Source: Nilaparvata lugens (Eukaryota > Arthropoda > Insecta > Hemiptera > Delphacidae). Taken from it: 64,000 nucleotides of DNA. The notes under the pieces were generated by a model. That model saw only the letters and a list, made by a program, of their open reading frames with translations. It was not told where the DNA came from and did no database searches. A program made the position numbers and the translations under genes. The DNA lies in assembly GCF_014356525.2 (NCBI RefSeq), contig NC_052511.1:48512137-48576136 (forward strand), given 5' to 3'. Of this stretch, positions 11,811 to 22,633 are shown piece after piece; the stretch's first letter is position 1, and the number at the start of each line of letters is the position of its first letter.

Positions 11811-11951
11811 AGTGCCAGTTGCAAAAAGCCGGGCTATTTTCAATCCTGATTAATTCCAGTAGATCCATCTTTTTGAAATGATCTCCTCTGATTCGGTTCA
11901 CGTGAAGTTAATCAGGATTAAAATTTTAACCGGCTTTTGTGCAACTGGGCC
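11811..11951. mobile_element. Palindromic MITE (gccggttgcac family)
   Basis: About 140 bp, nearly a perfect hairpin: gccagttgcaaaaagccgg at the left and ccggcttttgtgcaactgg at the right. Other copies: 13,654-13,795, 14,262-14,404, 42,606-42,754, 43,118-43,255, 56,309-56,455 and 56,812-56,975. It sits within the arms of the larger foldback element. Confidence 0.75.
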
Positions 11952-12740
11952 TTTGAGAGGGAAATATTTGCATTTATCTGGGAATTAATCTCAATTTACT
12001 GTGATTAGATAGAACATTTCTGTTTGAACTATGAATGTTATTATAATTTCTTCTTTCGTAATACATTTTTTATGCTTTTGTACTCCAGAGCGAAGCTTGG
12101 TTCCCAATATTGCTAATGATTTGTTAATATACTAAATTCTATTAATAATTATACTGTATAATTGAGGGGGTAATAATTAGGGGTTGAGGGTGGTTTGAGA
12201 GAATGTGAAGTTCATAAATATGTTGACCCACCTCAGGGACCCCTGATTTATTGAATATGACCCCTGATTTCCCAAATAGGTTGACCCACTTGAATGACCC
12301 CTGATTTATTAATGGAGCGTTTTATTGAATTTACCCCGTATCAATGGGGGAGAGGGGTATCCATGTGGGGTAGAATTTGATAATGTCCCACGTGATTTAA
12401 TGTGTACTCCATAACCGGGTTTTTCGTTTCCCTATTGGTCTATTATATGCTTAATCATATGTCAGGAGGGAACCGGAAGCTGTGTAAGGGAGTTCATGAA
12501 TGTAGATAATATTGAGCTCTATTTGCATACCTGTATGTCCACACATGACGAACCGAGCCTCGAACAGCGCAGCGAACCGTGCATCGCGCCGTCCAGCGAA
12601 TTTGAACATTGATATGCAGTCACCCGGTGGATGTTTTTCAATTCCATTGATGGAAAATCTGTTCTGTAAATTTATTTTAGTAATTTCCACTTCAAATCAG
12701 CAGTTTTAGAAGAGAAAACATATTTACTAACAGTTTTAGT

Positions 12741-13422
12741 CTTAGACCAGTTATAGAATAGACACGGCCCATTGTATATTCATACTGAAAGTCGATGAAG
12801 CCATCTACTGCCAAATCCACCCATCGACCCAGTATAGAAATACTATAGAAAACTTTTTTGAGTTTGTTGTGTAAGTGTTTGTGGTGTTTAACTTACATTG
12901 TTGTTAAACAATGCATTGTTGTTAAACATAGCTTGTTTTCCATAGCAGATTGTTATTTATTTATGTAATTATTATTTATGAAAATGGTAATCTCCTACAC
13001 AGCATATAATTGCACTGAAATTTTTAGGAAAAAAAGTGGAATATCTTTTCATGCGTAAGTTGAAATTTATACAAATAAATATTGTAAGTTGTAACTGTAA
13101 TATTATCCTTGGTTATGATGTAAGTGAACTCATTGCAGCATGACAATAAATTAGTTTTGTAGGCTACCGTACCTTATTATTTTCAAAACACATTATAACT
13201 TTGAAGCCGATATCACATAACACAATATAACTTAATCGATATCGTTTTTGCCTGTAGCTAGAAATAACCTAAAAACACCATGAATCTGAAATAGACACAA
13301 TCTGAAAGTTTTCCATATGATGCGTGACGTCACTGTTGTGACGTCAAGATGGGTGGATTTGGCAGTAGATGTTGGCTTCAGAGGCTAGACTTCCCAGCGT
13401 GTCTATTCTATAACTGGTCTGA
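12741..13422. mobile_element. Nested 682-bp TIR element with 9-bp target duplication
   Basis: The 5' end cttagaccagttatagaat and the 3' end attctataactggtctga are inverted repeats. A second inverted block (ctactgccaaatccaccca) continues the termini to about 70 bp. agttttagt directly flanks both sides (12,732-12,740 and 13,423-13,431). There is no transposase frame. An 8-9 bp duplication is typical of hAT-type or related cut-and-paste elements, so the class is inferred only. Confidence 0.75.
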
Positions 13423-13653
13423 AGTTTTAGTGAGTGTCTGTGATAAATATGAGAAGAGCATTTCATATTATGTGATTTTTTAATCATTATTAGAAACATC
13501 GGGGACCGAGCTTCGCTCTGGAGTACAAAAGCATAAAAAAATTATTACGAAAGAAGAAATTATAATAACATTCATATTTCATACAGAAATGTTCTATCTA
13601 ATCACAGTAAATTGAGATCAATTCCCAGAGAATGCAAAAATTTCACTCACAAA

Positions 13654-13795
13654 AGCCCGGTTGCACAAAAGCCGGTTAAATTTTAATACTGATTAATTTT
13701 ACATGAACCAAATCAGAGAAGACCATTTCAAAAGATGGATCTACTGGAATTAATCGGAATTGAAAATAACCCGGCTTTTTCGCAACCGGCACTAA
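13654..13795. mobile_element. Palindromic MITE (gccggttgcac family)
   Basis: Counterpart of 11,811-11,951 in the right arm of the foldback element. It opens cggttgcacaaaagccgg and closes agcccggctttttcgcaaccgg in mirrored form. Confidence 0.7.
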
Positions 13796-14041
13796 GTACC
13801 TGATTGAATGATCACAAAAGTTCAACAGCTGAGTCATAATTTTGACACAGTCCCACACACATGAACTCGCTCACTCACTTCCCCATCAAACAGACGACGT
13901 AATAATTATTATCAGCTGTTTTTCAAGGATGATATAATTATCCTTGTAATGTCCTTCAGCGAGTTTTCCCAGGGATGAGACTTAGTGCAATCGAATTTTT
14001 ATATTATAAACCTACTATGATCTGAATCTCGTGAGAATCGT

Positions 14042-14185
14042 TCTCGTATTTTGAACGAGAATGGACAGTTGATATCACATCAATAAACCTGCATCAGCTA
14101 CCGTCTATAGAAGGCATTGACAAGACAGAGGATCGGCAACGTTGATCTCATATCTTTCTCCACTTATAATAAAATTCGGACCTCA
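14042..14185 (-). mobile_element. Right-end fragment of gtgaggtccac MITE
   Basis: gagaatggacagttgatat, then cctgcatcagctac and gaggatcggcaacgttgat, ending in decayed terminal sequence (cttataataaaattcggacctc). It truncates the preceding foldback element. Confidence 0.5.
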
Positions 14186-14261
14186 GTATAGTCCAACTAG
14201 CTCTGGAATTCCTAGTAAAAGTGAAGAACAGGTCCCCATTTCTAAAACAATAAGTGCCGGT

Positions 14262-14404
14262 TGCATAAAAGCCGGTTAAGTTTTAACCGTGATTAATTCC
14301 ACGAGTTCAAATCAGAAAAGCCGTCTTATCACAAAGGCCTTCTCTGATTGATTCTTGTGAAATTAATCACGGTTAAAATTTAACCGGCTTTTGTGCGACC
14401 TGGC
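14262..14404. mobile_element. Palindromic MITE (gccggttgcac family), free-standing copy
   Basis: gccggttgcataaaagccgg at the left, ccggcttttgtgcgacctgg at the right. Unlike the two previous copies it is not within the foldback arms. Confidence 0.75.
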
Positions 14405-15110
14405 CTAACGCTGGAAACCAAACAACAGGGAACAATAGAAAGCGTTTATGGGCTCCTTTCAGAGTTGAACGGCTTGATCTGATAATTTCGCGAGCTGTGC
14501 ATTCCAAACCGGCTCGCGGACAAAGGTTGGCTTTTGTTTTCGTCGAAGATTAATGGTTTCATTTGTTTTAAGTGTCAGTGAGACGTGAGTGCCCTGAATT
14601 TCAAGAGATCTGCTCAAAAACTCCTTCTGTTGAAACCTTACACTGATGGTTTATAACAGCTGACTTTAGCAAGTAGCGAGGTCAACTTTATAATGACAGT
14701 GTTAATATACTTTAATTTATGAATATTGTAGCAAAATATATAACTTTCATTAAGAATTTATCTGAAAATGGCGTATTTTAGCTCTATAAACCAAGTGGTT
14801 ATCAAACATTGCTTTACTCAATTTTGATAGCTCATGTTTCACTTGAGATCTATTCAAAATAGTATTATTTTCATGTACAAATTATTTGGCAGTTGATAAT
14901 ATGATACCATCATAGTCATAAGACTCGCATCATGAACGAGTTGGTAGCAAAACAGTGAAAATAAGCTACTTTTTCAAAGATTTAATCTATTTAATATTTG
15001 CTAACGTTCAAGATTATCACAATCTAGTGGTTTCAATTCATTTGAAAATGAATGAATTCCTATTGAATATTCTTTTATTGATTATCGTTATTATATAGCC
15101 TGCAAAAATA
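14405..15110. other. Spacer with one MITE terminus
   Basis: Mostly unrecognised. A gcgaggtcaactttataatg motif at about 14,677 is the left terminus of the gtgaggtccac MITE family; its other end is not resolved. No gene. Confidence 0.4.
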
Positions 15111-15124
15111 TTAGATTTAATAAT

Positions 15125-15235
15125 AATAATAATAATAATAATATCGAGTGACCTGGCTGGCTCAGGTCTGGTGTCAGAGTTTTCAGGTCGCAACTGATCA
15201 ATTTCAGGGCCTCTGACATCACCTAACGACTGTTT
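15125..15235 (-). mobile_element. Severely 5'-truncated LINE 3' end
   Basis: On the minus strand it ends in (ATT/AAT)n. The body contains gtgacctggctggctcagg and a cctctgacatcacc box. ttagatttaataat flanks both sides (15,111-15,124 and 15,236-15,249), a 14-bp duplication as made by target-primed reverse transcription, although the (AAT)n tail makes the exact left edge uncertain. Confidence 0.55.
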
Positions 15236-15285
15236 TTAGATTTAATAATGACAGTGTTTGATTAACATTGGTGTTGTTATCCTTG

Positions 15286-15475
15286 TCTATCATCCTTGTA
15301 TCATCTTCGCATCATCTTTGTATCATCCTTGCATCATCTTGTATCTTCTACGAATCATCTACGTATCATCTTCGTATCTTCTACGAATAATCTTCGTATC
15401 ATCTTCATATCATTTTCGTATCTTCTAAAAATCGACATCGTATCATATTTGTATCATCTACGTATCATCTTCATA
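15286..15475. repeat. Minisatellite (cgtatcatcttc type), left part
   Basis: Imperfect 12-30 bp units of cttcgtatcatctacgaatc-like sequence. All three frames stay open because no unit contains a stop, which gives spurious Ile/Ser/Tyr-rich frames. Confidence 0.9.
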
Positions 15476-15479
15476 TTTC

Positions 15480-16119
15480 AATTTTTCAATTTATTTTCAA
15501 TTTATTAAAAACACCCAAAACAAGACAAAACAAAATTACAAAGATTTACGAAACAAATAAAACACAATAAAATGTTACAAATTTAAAAAACCATTGGCTA
15601 AGTGTTTGGGTGTGTTGGAGAAGAGAAAAAAAAGAGAGGAAGATACCTAGCCAACTATGGTTTCCATGTAATAGGCAGGCAAAGAAGAGAAGAGAAGTAA
15701 TGAGGAAAAAAGAAGGGAGAAATGGGGGAAGGAAGAAAACAGAGGAATAGGTACTCAAAATAAAGGTAAGCGAGTCCACTGAAAAATGAAAAAATAATGA
15801 AAAAAAAATGCTGGAGCAGAAATCTCGAGTCATATATCTAAATGGAAGAAGAAATTACTGTATGTCCAGTTTTTATATCCAGTTTAATTTTTCCGCTGAT
15901 CTTATTGTCCATGAGAAAGTGATTTGGAATGAGGTTTATTATTTTAGTACCTATGTAAATTAATTGCCTCCTTATACATTCAATATTAGTGTTATAGGTT
16001 ACATATTTGTTAGCAGTGGCCCTTAGATTATAATAATTAAGAGTAGAGTTTATTGTGAGAGGAAAATCGGATCTATATTTTATTAAGTACTCAATTACGG
16101 TTTTTATGTATAATTGACT
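15480..16119 (-). mobile_element. 5'-truncated LINE inserted in the minisatellite
   Basis: Splits the minisatellite into two parts. The minus strand reads a short protein C-terminus (see next entry), a stop, about 340 bp of 3' UTR and an A/T-rich tail (aataaattgaaa repeats). An atcatcttc motif is found on both edges but belongs to the host repeat, so the target duplication cannot be defined. Confidence 0.6.
15838..16119 (-). pseudogene. LINE reverse transcriptase C-terminal fragment
   Basis: An open minus-strand frame of about 93 codons ending in TAG at 15,838-15,840. It runs from SQLYIKTVIEYL through NYYNLRATANKYV to LIYIGTKIINLIPNHF. The NL.R.T.NKYVTYNTN...GTKIINLIP arrangement resembles the extreme C-terminal region of ORF2 proteins of CR1/Jockey-like non-LTR elements, where a Tyr/Asn-rich stretch precedes a G.K..N.LP motif. 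There is no start codon near its 5' end because the element is 5'-truncated. The identification is by eye and moderate; the family is not assigned. Confidence 0.5.
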
Positions 16120-16121
16120 GA

Positions 16122-16405
16122 TATCATCTTCGTATCATCTACAAATAATCTTTGTATCATCTTTGTATCTTCTACGAATCATCTTCGTATCATCTACGTA
16201 TCATCTATCTTTGTATCATCCTCTTATCATCTATGTATCACTTTGTATCATCTTCGTATCTTCTACGAATCATCTTCGTATCATCTATGTATCTATCTAT
16301 TTTCGTATCTACTTCGTATTTTCTATGTATCATCTTCGTATCATCTACATATCATTTTCGTATCTTCTACGCATCATCTACGTATTATCTTTGTATCATC
16401 TTCCT
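16122..16405. repeat. Minisatellite (cgtatcatcttc type), right part
   Basis: Continuation of the array at 15,286-15,475 beyond the LINE insert. Three overlapping plus-strand frames of 86-140 codons are repeat translations. Confidence 0.9.
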
Positions 16406-16532
16406 ACAGTGAAGTCAACGTTATAATGACAGTTTTAATGTACGGTAGCCGATTATTTGACATGCATTTCACAATCCCAGCCATTCCGAACCATTGTTTA
16501 AAAATTAAAATTGTCGACGACGGTGAAAATTC

Positions 16533-16778
16533 ATGACAGGTAAAATTGGACTGAAAAATGTATGCCTCTTGGCAGTCGGTTACGAGGACGGGACCTGCAA
16601 CTATCTACAGCAGATAATCGGGCCCGGCTCTACCCCTCTGTTTCCAGACAACATTCTCCAAGAAATTGGAAAAAATGCCGACATTTTGGGGGTTTTCGGG
16701 GGTTTTGGGGGTGAAGCCGCCCTCTGGTGTATCAGAAAATTTCAGATTCGAATTCAGCGCCCCAAAATACATTTATAG
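16533..16778 (+). CDS. Unrecognised 81-codon frame
   Basis: The frame begins MTGKIGLKNVCLLAVGYEDG and contains a Gly/Phe stretch (GVFGGFGGEAALW) encoded by a G-rich run (16,687-16,711). Composition is less AT-rich than the surroundings. No family recognised, no second copy in the window, and no ribosome or splice context that convinces me. A gtgaagtcaacgttataatg MITE terminus lies just upstream at 16,409. It could be chance or a fragment of a transposon. Confidence 0.12.
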   Translation: MTGKIGLKNVCLLAVGYEDGTCNYLQQIIGPGSTPLFPDNILQEIGKNADILGVFGGFGGEAALWCIRKFQIRIQRPKIHL

Positions 16779-17081
16779 AACCGTGGAGAAAAATTCTTTC
16801 GCTGCTGTTTCCTGAAAAACGACTGATCATTTGACTTTATACATCGATCTTATTGAAGGCAAATCCTGTCATTATTTTATAATTATTACTGTTATTTTAA
16901 AATCTTCCTTAATATTTTTTTTCAGTTTTCAGTTTCAGTTTGAGTTTCAAATTTAATTAAATAGATTATTTAGTTATCCAAAATATTATTTGTTTTGTTT
17001 ATTCTTTTTAATAATAGTTCCATTCTCATGAGTTATAGAGTTAGATCAATTTAACCTCTCGCAAGTCAAGCGACTCCCCCA
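16779..17081. other. AT-rich spacer
   Basis: Nothing recognised before the Helitron at 17,082. Confidence 0.35.
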
Positions 17082-18296
17082 TCTATATATATAAAAGCGA
17101 AATGGCACTCACTCACTGACTCACTCACTTGCAGAACTAAAAATCTACCGAACCAAAAACGTTCAAATTTGGTAGGTATGTTCAGTTGGCCCTTTAGTAG
17201 CGCACTAAAAACGGATTTGGAAAGATTTCCAATGATACGCCCAAAATCTGCGTTTTTCCAGCGGTTTTTAGCGTTTTCTCAGCTCTATCGAGAACAAATG
17301 AACAGAACATGTTCAAATTTACTACAGAAGTTCAGCTGTGGTGTAATAATGTGATAGAATGAATTTCAAATAACGCCAAAGATACGCCCAAACTTAGCAT
17401 TTCCTCAGTTCTTTCATTGAATAATAGACAGAAAATGTACGAATTTGGTAGCGAGGTTTAGCTAGGGTCTAAAAATTTTGTGATGAGGTGACTAATATTT
17501 CAATTCAATTCAATTCAAATTTGAAGACAATTTTTTGCTTTTTATTCCGGCTGTTATATCATATTATTATTATTATTATTATTTTTATTGATTCAATGAT
17601 ACAAAATTATTATTTAAAATAATTGGGGAGGATCAACAGGCACAAAACTGTTCTCCCCCGAATTTTGATTCATTAAAATAGTCCAGAAAAAAGGTTATGT
17701 TTCCTTCACTTAATAAAATTTTGTCTAATTTTCTCACCAAACACTTGAAACAATTATTAATTTTGAATTTAGAAAGATTAAGATCTGAATTGATAACAAA
17801 ATTTCTTTTTACTTAGCACTCAAAACTGTAAAATAAATATAAATTTGAAATATTTTGTTCCGAAAATTAAAACAATCTTCTCCACTAGAATCACAGCTGT
17901 TGATATTTCATCAAAGATACGCCCAAAATCAGCGATTTCCAACGTTTTTCTTAGCTTTTCTGCGTTTTCTCACCTTTCCCAATAATTGATGGGAATATAT
18001 TTTTAAAAAATTCAGTACACAGGTTTAGCTGAGGTGGAAGAATTTTATTCGCCAAAGATACGCAGATTTACTAGATCTACAGGTGTTTTTACCAGCGTTT
18101 TTCTACGTTTTCTCAAATTTTCGAGATCAAATTGACATTAAACGTTCAAATTCGGTACAGAGGTTCCGCTGAAGTCTACATGCAAGCGAGCGAAGCGAGC
18201 CTGCTGATTCTATTTTTGGACGATCCAGTCGGAGGTCCAGGGGGCGGAGCCCCTTGGCTAGACGGACATGGCAAGCGAAGCAAGCCTGACGGCTAG
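17082..18296 (+). mobile_element. Non-autonomous Helitron (TCTATATATATAAAAGCG...CTAG family)
   Basis: 5' end A|TCTATATATATAAAAGCG, followed by repeated cactcactga tetramers, a gaccaaaaacgttc box and repeated gatacgcccaaaat boxes. The 3' part has a strong G/C hairpin (ggggcggagcccc, 18,240-18,252), then gcgaagcaagcctgacgg and CTAG|T. A|T flanks, TC start, CTAG end and no target duplication are Helitron hallmarks. No Rep/helicase is encoded. An inserted LINE tail lies inside. Confidence 0.8.
17500..17900 (-). mobile_element. LINE 3' fragment nested in the Helitron
   Basis: Absent from the other Helitron copies. The minus strand reads gaatcaataaaaat then (AAT)n at 17,560-17,583, a polyadenylation-like signal plus simple tail. 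It contains a conspicuous ggggaggatcaacagg box. Exact edges not resolved. Confidence 0.45.
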
Positions 18297-18796
18297 TTAT
18301 AAATATTGTTATCATAATGAATTAGTTAACTTTCCACAGTTACTACTTGATTTGCTACGTTAGTAGCAAACGGATGTTAGTAGAAAACAGATGCTATAAT
18401 AATATTATAAGAGTACATAGATGTCTAAATCATCATAAAACATCAACCACTTCAGCCCAAGTTGTTTAAAAGGAATATCCCTATGATTCAACGTTAACAA
18501 TGCAAAGAACACCTTATAAGCAGCCGATGTCTCCAGAAATCTTAGTAGAAAACATATGCTATTATAATATTTATAAGTCCATAAATATCTCAAATCATCA
18601 TAAAAAAACTACCCATGTAACAACAATGATAACAACGCAATAGAACAGCTGTTAGCAGGCCAATGTTTCCGGAAAGGGTAGTAACTGCACCAACCGTGAA
18701 TGGGGTGGTGGGAGGTGTATTGATTGCAACCAAGGCCCGGCTACACTGCCTTATCACGGTGCAGTGTAGCCTAACCCCACTCACAGTAATCTTCAG
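18297..18796. other. Spacer
   Basis: Two related segments repeat here: tagaaaacagatgctataat at 18,383 and tagaaaacatatgctattat at 18,546, each followed by an aaatcatcataaa box, so it contains a diverged roughly 160-bp direct repeat. A small hairpin with a ggctacactgc stem lies at about 18,740-18,772. No clear gene. Confidence 0.4.
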
Positions 18797-18883
18797 TGTA
18801 CCCGCGCCTCTCTATCCGTTCCTAACTTGTCAGACCGGCAGTCTGTGTGAATACAGCGTGGAGTCAACATCTTCCGTCTCTGG
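18797..18883 (+). CDS. Possible isolated internal exon
   Basis: An 87-bp segment bounded by an acceptor-like cttcag and a consensus donor-like gg|gtgagt. One of three phases is open: it reads VPAPLYPFLTCQTGSLCEYS followed by VESTSSVSG. It is less AT-rich than its surroundings and not part of any repeat seen here. No neighbouring exons are recognised, so this may be chance. Confidence 0.18.
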
Positions 18884-19105
18884 GTGAGTCACAACGTTTC
18901 ACTAAAAACAAACTATTACTGAAATTGGGGTTGGTTTGGATAAATGGTGACGTAGGGTGTGGTTTGGGGGTTGAAAGGGCTAGAATACAGGATAGAAATA
19001 GGGGGTAGTTTGAGCTGTCACTTGAGTACGGTGGGAATTTGACAACGTTGCTAATATAAACAACAGTCGAATGGTTTGTGGGTTTGCTGAGGACCTTATT
19101 GTCTA

Positions 19106-19477
19106 GTGAGGTCCACGTTATAATAGCAGTGGAGGAAGATAGGGTAACAGCGTTGCCGATTCTCCGCCTTCTATAGATAATATCTGATACCGGTTTATCT
19201 GATGTAATAATCACTGTTCATTCATGTTGAAAATAATCAATTACCCTATATTATATTCGACAATGAACATATTTTTTTTCAATGATCTGGCAACATTCCA
19301 GAGCTGAAAAAGGATGGAACTATCTGCTTTGTAGAATGATAGACAAGGATAGCTAGGCTACACAAACGTTAATAATAATAATGTTGATTTATTAATTTAT
19401 ATCTGAAGTGATATGTACTGTTCACTCTTGTTCAAAATAATCAATCATATTTTATTCGTTAATATTATTCGTTAATA
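19106..19477. mobile_element. gtgaggtccac MITE fragments
   Basis: gtgaggtccacgttataata start, then gccgattctccgcc and ataccggtttatctg. A second set of interior landmarks (gaatgatagacaagga) follows, then an aaataatcaatcatatt box. It looks like a rearranged or doubled copy with no clean right terminus before the next element. Confidence 0.5.
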
Positions 19478-20486
19478 CTAGTAGTTCTGTGAACAGTAGA
19501 CCTCACGCAGTATTCTCATCCAAAACTACCTGATGTCAACTGTTTTAAATGTTAACAAAATCAGTTCACGTTTGAATTTGTATTCCATAATTTATTAATA
19601 TTTATATTAATTTAAAAAATGAATAGAATATATTTCAATTCCAGAATTTATATAATATTCATCCAGTTCCGTGATAATCTTTCCATCTAATGAAAATTAA
19701 TTTTTTCAATCAAAAATATTATAATTTCTTCAGCATTATTTAGTTCATTTGATTATCTTTAATCACCTATTATATTAGTTTTTTTGAATGTGAGAATATT
19801 GATACTGATGGACACGCATAATAATACCATGACTGTAAAACAAAATATTGAAACCAAAGACCTTGAAGCTGCGATTAGACCAAATTTATTAACAAAATGT
19901 TAATAACTCAATCCTTATAGATTATATTAGATTGAACATAACTTATCATACACATGATGAACATGTGTGTTTGTCAACTTACGTTCAATCTTATAGAACC
20001 TATAAGGATTAAGTTATTAACATTTTGTTAATAACTTTTATGTAAACCCAGCTTAAAGATGCATACCTCTTCAAGGTCTTTGATTGAAACTATAGACCTT
20101 ATACAAATACAGTAATAGGCTGGCTTCTCCACACATCTGTGTAATTACTTGTCAGCTGATTTATGATGAATAATTCTATAGTCTGATTTTTACTCTAATA
20201 TTGGCGTATGAAGGAGGCTCCTTTTTCCTTTTATATTATCCTTGAAATGCAACATTTCCAAAAAACCTTGTATATACGTCGACGCGCAAATTAAAAAGGT
20301 ACATACCTGTCAAATTTCATGATAATCTATTACCGCGTTTCGCCGTAAATGCGCAACATATAAACATATAAACATATAAACATATAAACATATAAACATA
20401 TAAACATATAAACATTAAAACATATAAACATTAAGAGAAATACCAAACCGTAGACTTGAATCTTAGACCTCAATTCGCTCGGTCAA
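19478..20486 (-). mobile_element. Helitron-like element (TTGACCG...CTAG family) with nested MITE
   Basis: Longest copy in the window. CTAG at 19,478 is preceded by A, and the TTGACC end is at 20,486 followed by T. Size is inflated by a nested palindromic MITE and by a run of seven or eight atataaac units near 20,360-20,425 in place of the usual two to four. Confidence 0.7.
19867..20053. mobile_element. Nested 187-bp palindromic MITE
   Basis: Inverted termini of about 55 bp. Both ends contain ttattaacaaaatgttaata and a tccttatag box. The flanks (accttgaa / aaagatgc) rejoin in the host element. No coding capacity. Confidence 0.7.
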
Positions 20487-20599
20487 TTATATTAAACTAT
20501 TTTACATTATTGTAATTTTATATTCAGTATTATTTTAATATGTATTTTACAATATTATTAGAGACGCGTGGAATAACTATTAAAAGCAGACAAAATTCC

Positions 20600-21325
20600 A
20601 ATAATTCTTCTTATTATTGTGTCTGTACGCTACGAACATGGGCGATCAACATGGCGATTTTCACTTTATCCACGAAATATTTCTATGAAGCTTTTTCCAC
20701 TCCAGGATCGGATGTTGTTTAGCCAAGAAATTCTTCTTCGATTTGGCCCCTCTTTCCAAATATCTTCCCTTGAAGAATCACCCGTATTAGAGCATATCTT
20801 ACGTCGTTTCTCATCACATGTCCAAGATGTCTCAAACATCTGTCCCAGATACTGGATTTTTTTGCATATGATGGTGGTGATTATCTCTATGCTCTCCTCA
20901 TTCTCCTGAGAACCTCAATGTGATCAGTCCACGGTATCCTCAGAATTCATCTGTATGCCCACATCTCGAATGAAACAGTCTTCTATTAATAGCCTCATTC
21001 AGAGTCCAGGACTCTTCACAATATAATAGGGCTGTATACACATAACACCTGAGCATTTTTATCTTTGTTTCTAGGGAGAAATTCTTGCTCTTGGAGATGG
21101 AGCAAAAGCCACTCTAGAAGAACTCATCTAGAGTGGCATTGATGGAGCCCATTCTATTGAAAGCTGGTCTGGCCCATCCTATTCTTGATTTTATTTCCTC
21201 AGTAATATCCCATTATTTTCATTTATGGTGGTTGTCAGGTAGCTATACTTCTATAGGTTACATTTATGTTATTCTTGCTTGTAATCATCAGTTTTGTCTT
21301 CTTCACATTGATGTCTAAGACCATA
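20600..21325 (-). pseudogene. Decayed non-LTR retrotransposon RT C-terminus (RTE-like)
   Basis: Minus-strand fragments in shifting frames spell, in order, SRIGWARPAFNRMGSINATL (about 21,125-21,190), FSLETKIKMLRCYVYTALLY with CEESWTL (about 21,010-21,085), FEMWAYR-stop-ILRIPWTDHI, LGHVMRNDVRYALIRVILQG (about 20,775-20,835) and NRRRISWLNNIRSW. This order (RIGWARPAF, ETWTL-like, MLRIPWTDH-like, LGHVMR, GRRRISWL-like) is that of RTE-type endonuclease-RT proteins common in insects. At least three frameshifts and a stop show it is dead. The conserved RT catalytic region is not present. Confidence 0.7.
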
Positions 21326-21339
21326 TTCATTACTCTACG

Positions 21340-22404
21340 CCGTTATATTGTCACCACTAGAAAAAATTGCAAGGAATATTCAGCATATTGGAACCAAAAA
21401 AGGTTTTCAAATTCAACAAAGTTAAAGAAAATTGTCACCCCTAGACAATATGCAAGGGAGATTCAGCATATTGGAACAAAAAAACTGTTTCCAATTTCAG
21501 CGACGTTGAAAAAATAATATTGTCACCCCTAGGCAAAATTGCAAGGAATATTCAGCATATTGGAACAAGAAAAACTGTTCCCAATTTCAACAACGTTGAA
21601 AAATATTGTCACCCCTAGACAATATTGTAAGGGAGATTCAGCATATTGGAAAAAAAACTGTTTCCAAATTCAAAAAGTTGAAAAAATATTGTCAGGCCTA
21701 GACAATATTGCAAGGGATATTCAGCATATTGGAACAAAAAAACTGTTTCCAATTACAACGACGTTGAAAAAATAATATTGTCACCCCTAGGCAAAATTGC
21801 AAGGGAGATTTAGTATATTGGAAAAAAAACTGTTTCCAAATTCAACAAAGTTGAAAAAATATTGTCAGGCCTAGACAATATTGCAAGGGATATTCAGCAT
21901 ATTGGAACAAAAAAACTGTTTCCAATTACAACGACGTTGAAAAAATAATATTGTCACCCCTAGGCAAAATTGCAAGGGAGATCCAACATATTGGAACAAA
22001 AAAACTGTTTCCAAATTCAACAACATTGAAAAAATATTGTTACCCCTGGACAATATTGCAAGGAAGATTCAGCATATGAAACAAAAAACTGTTCCCAATT
22101 TCAACGACGTTGAAAAAATAATATTGTCACATCTAGGCAAAATTGCAAGGGAGATTCTGCATATTGGAACAAAAAAACTGTTTCCAATTTCAATGACGTT
22201 GGAAAAATAATATTGTCACCCCTAGGCAAAATTGCAAGGGAGATTCAGCATATTGGAACAAAAAAACTGCTTCCAATTTCAACGACGTTGAAAAAATAAT
22301 ATTGTCACCCCTAGGCAAAATTGCAAGGGAGATTCAGCATATTGGAACAAAAAAACTGTTTCCAATTTCAACCAAGTTATAAAAATACTGTCACCCTTAG
22401 GCAT
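21340..22404. repeat. Tandem array, ~87-bp unit, twelve copies
   Basis: Twelve units with the cagcatattgg landmark spaced 83-89 bp. Each has attgtcacccctaggcaaaa, ttgcaagggagattcagca and a caacgacgttgaaaa box. Small units differ by one or two codons' worth of indels. Frames of about 80 codons across it are artefacts. The first units follow directly on the LINE relic. Confidence 0.95.
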
Positions 22405-22626
22405 GGAGATTAAGGCAAGAGATCCCGGGCTCAAACCCTCTCAATACCAAAGTTTTTTAACCAGATCACTCCCGTGTTATCGGATGGGCACGTTAAACTG
22501 TTGGTCCCGTCTGAAGTATGACAGTCGTAAGGCCCATTGACGGCTTAAATTATATATTCAGGCGGTGGGACCATCCCGCAAGGGACTCCCCACCATCAAA
22601 AGCCATATGAATTTACTTTTTATCAC
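22405..22626 (+). mobile_element. tRNA-derived SINE-like insertion in the array
   Basis: Begins with a Pol III B-box-like gatcccgggctcaaaccc and continues with gggcacgttaaactgttgg, gacagtcgtaaggccc and gggactccccaccatc, ending in a T/A-rich tail. taggcat occurs at both edges (22,398-22,404 and 22,627-22,633). The array unit resumes immediately after. The conserved core resembles a widespread insect SINE from memory; the A box is not clear. Confidence 0.6.
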
Positions 22627-22633
22627 TAGGCAT

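Larger units (their letters stand above)
11475..14041. mobile_element. Foldback element with ~550-640 bp terminal inverted repeats
   Basis: The left arm (11,475-12,110) starts attaaacgagcaacttctg and ends near ccagagcgaagcttgg. The right arm (13,503-14,041) begins ccgagcttcgctctggag and runs back to ctcgtgagaatcg, where it is cut off. The arms contain the gccggttgcac-type palindrome at 11,811 and 13,654. The interior (12,110-13,500) has repeated gacccctgatt motifs and a nested element. A related half-copy lies at 42,963-43,588. No transposase seen. Confidence 0.75.

Noticed and set aside
12512..12709. 65-codon plus-strand and 79-codon minus-strand frames inside the foldback element
   Set aside because: They overlap on opposite strands, have no motif, and lie in transposon interior of locally higher GC.
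15296..16536. Plus-strand Ile/Ser/Tyr-rich frames up to 140 codons
   Set aside because: Products of a stop-free minisatellite; all three phases are open.
21340..22404. 80-codon frames in the 87-bp array
   Set aside because: The frames merely follow the tandem unit and change with unit indels.
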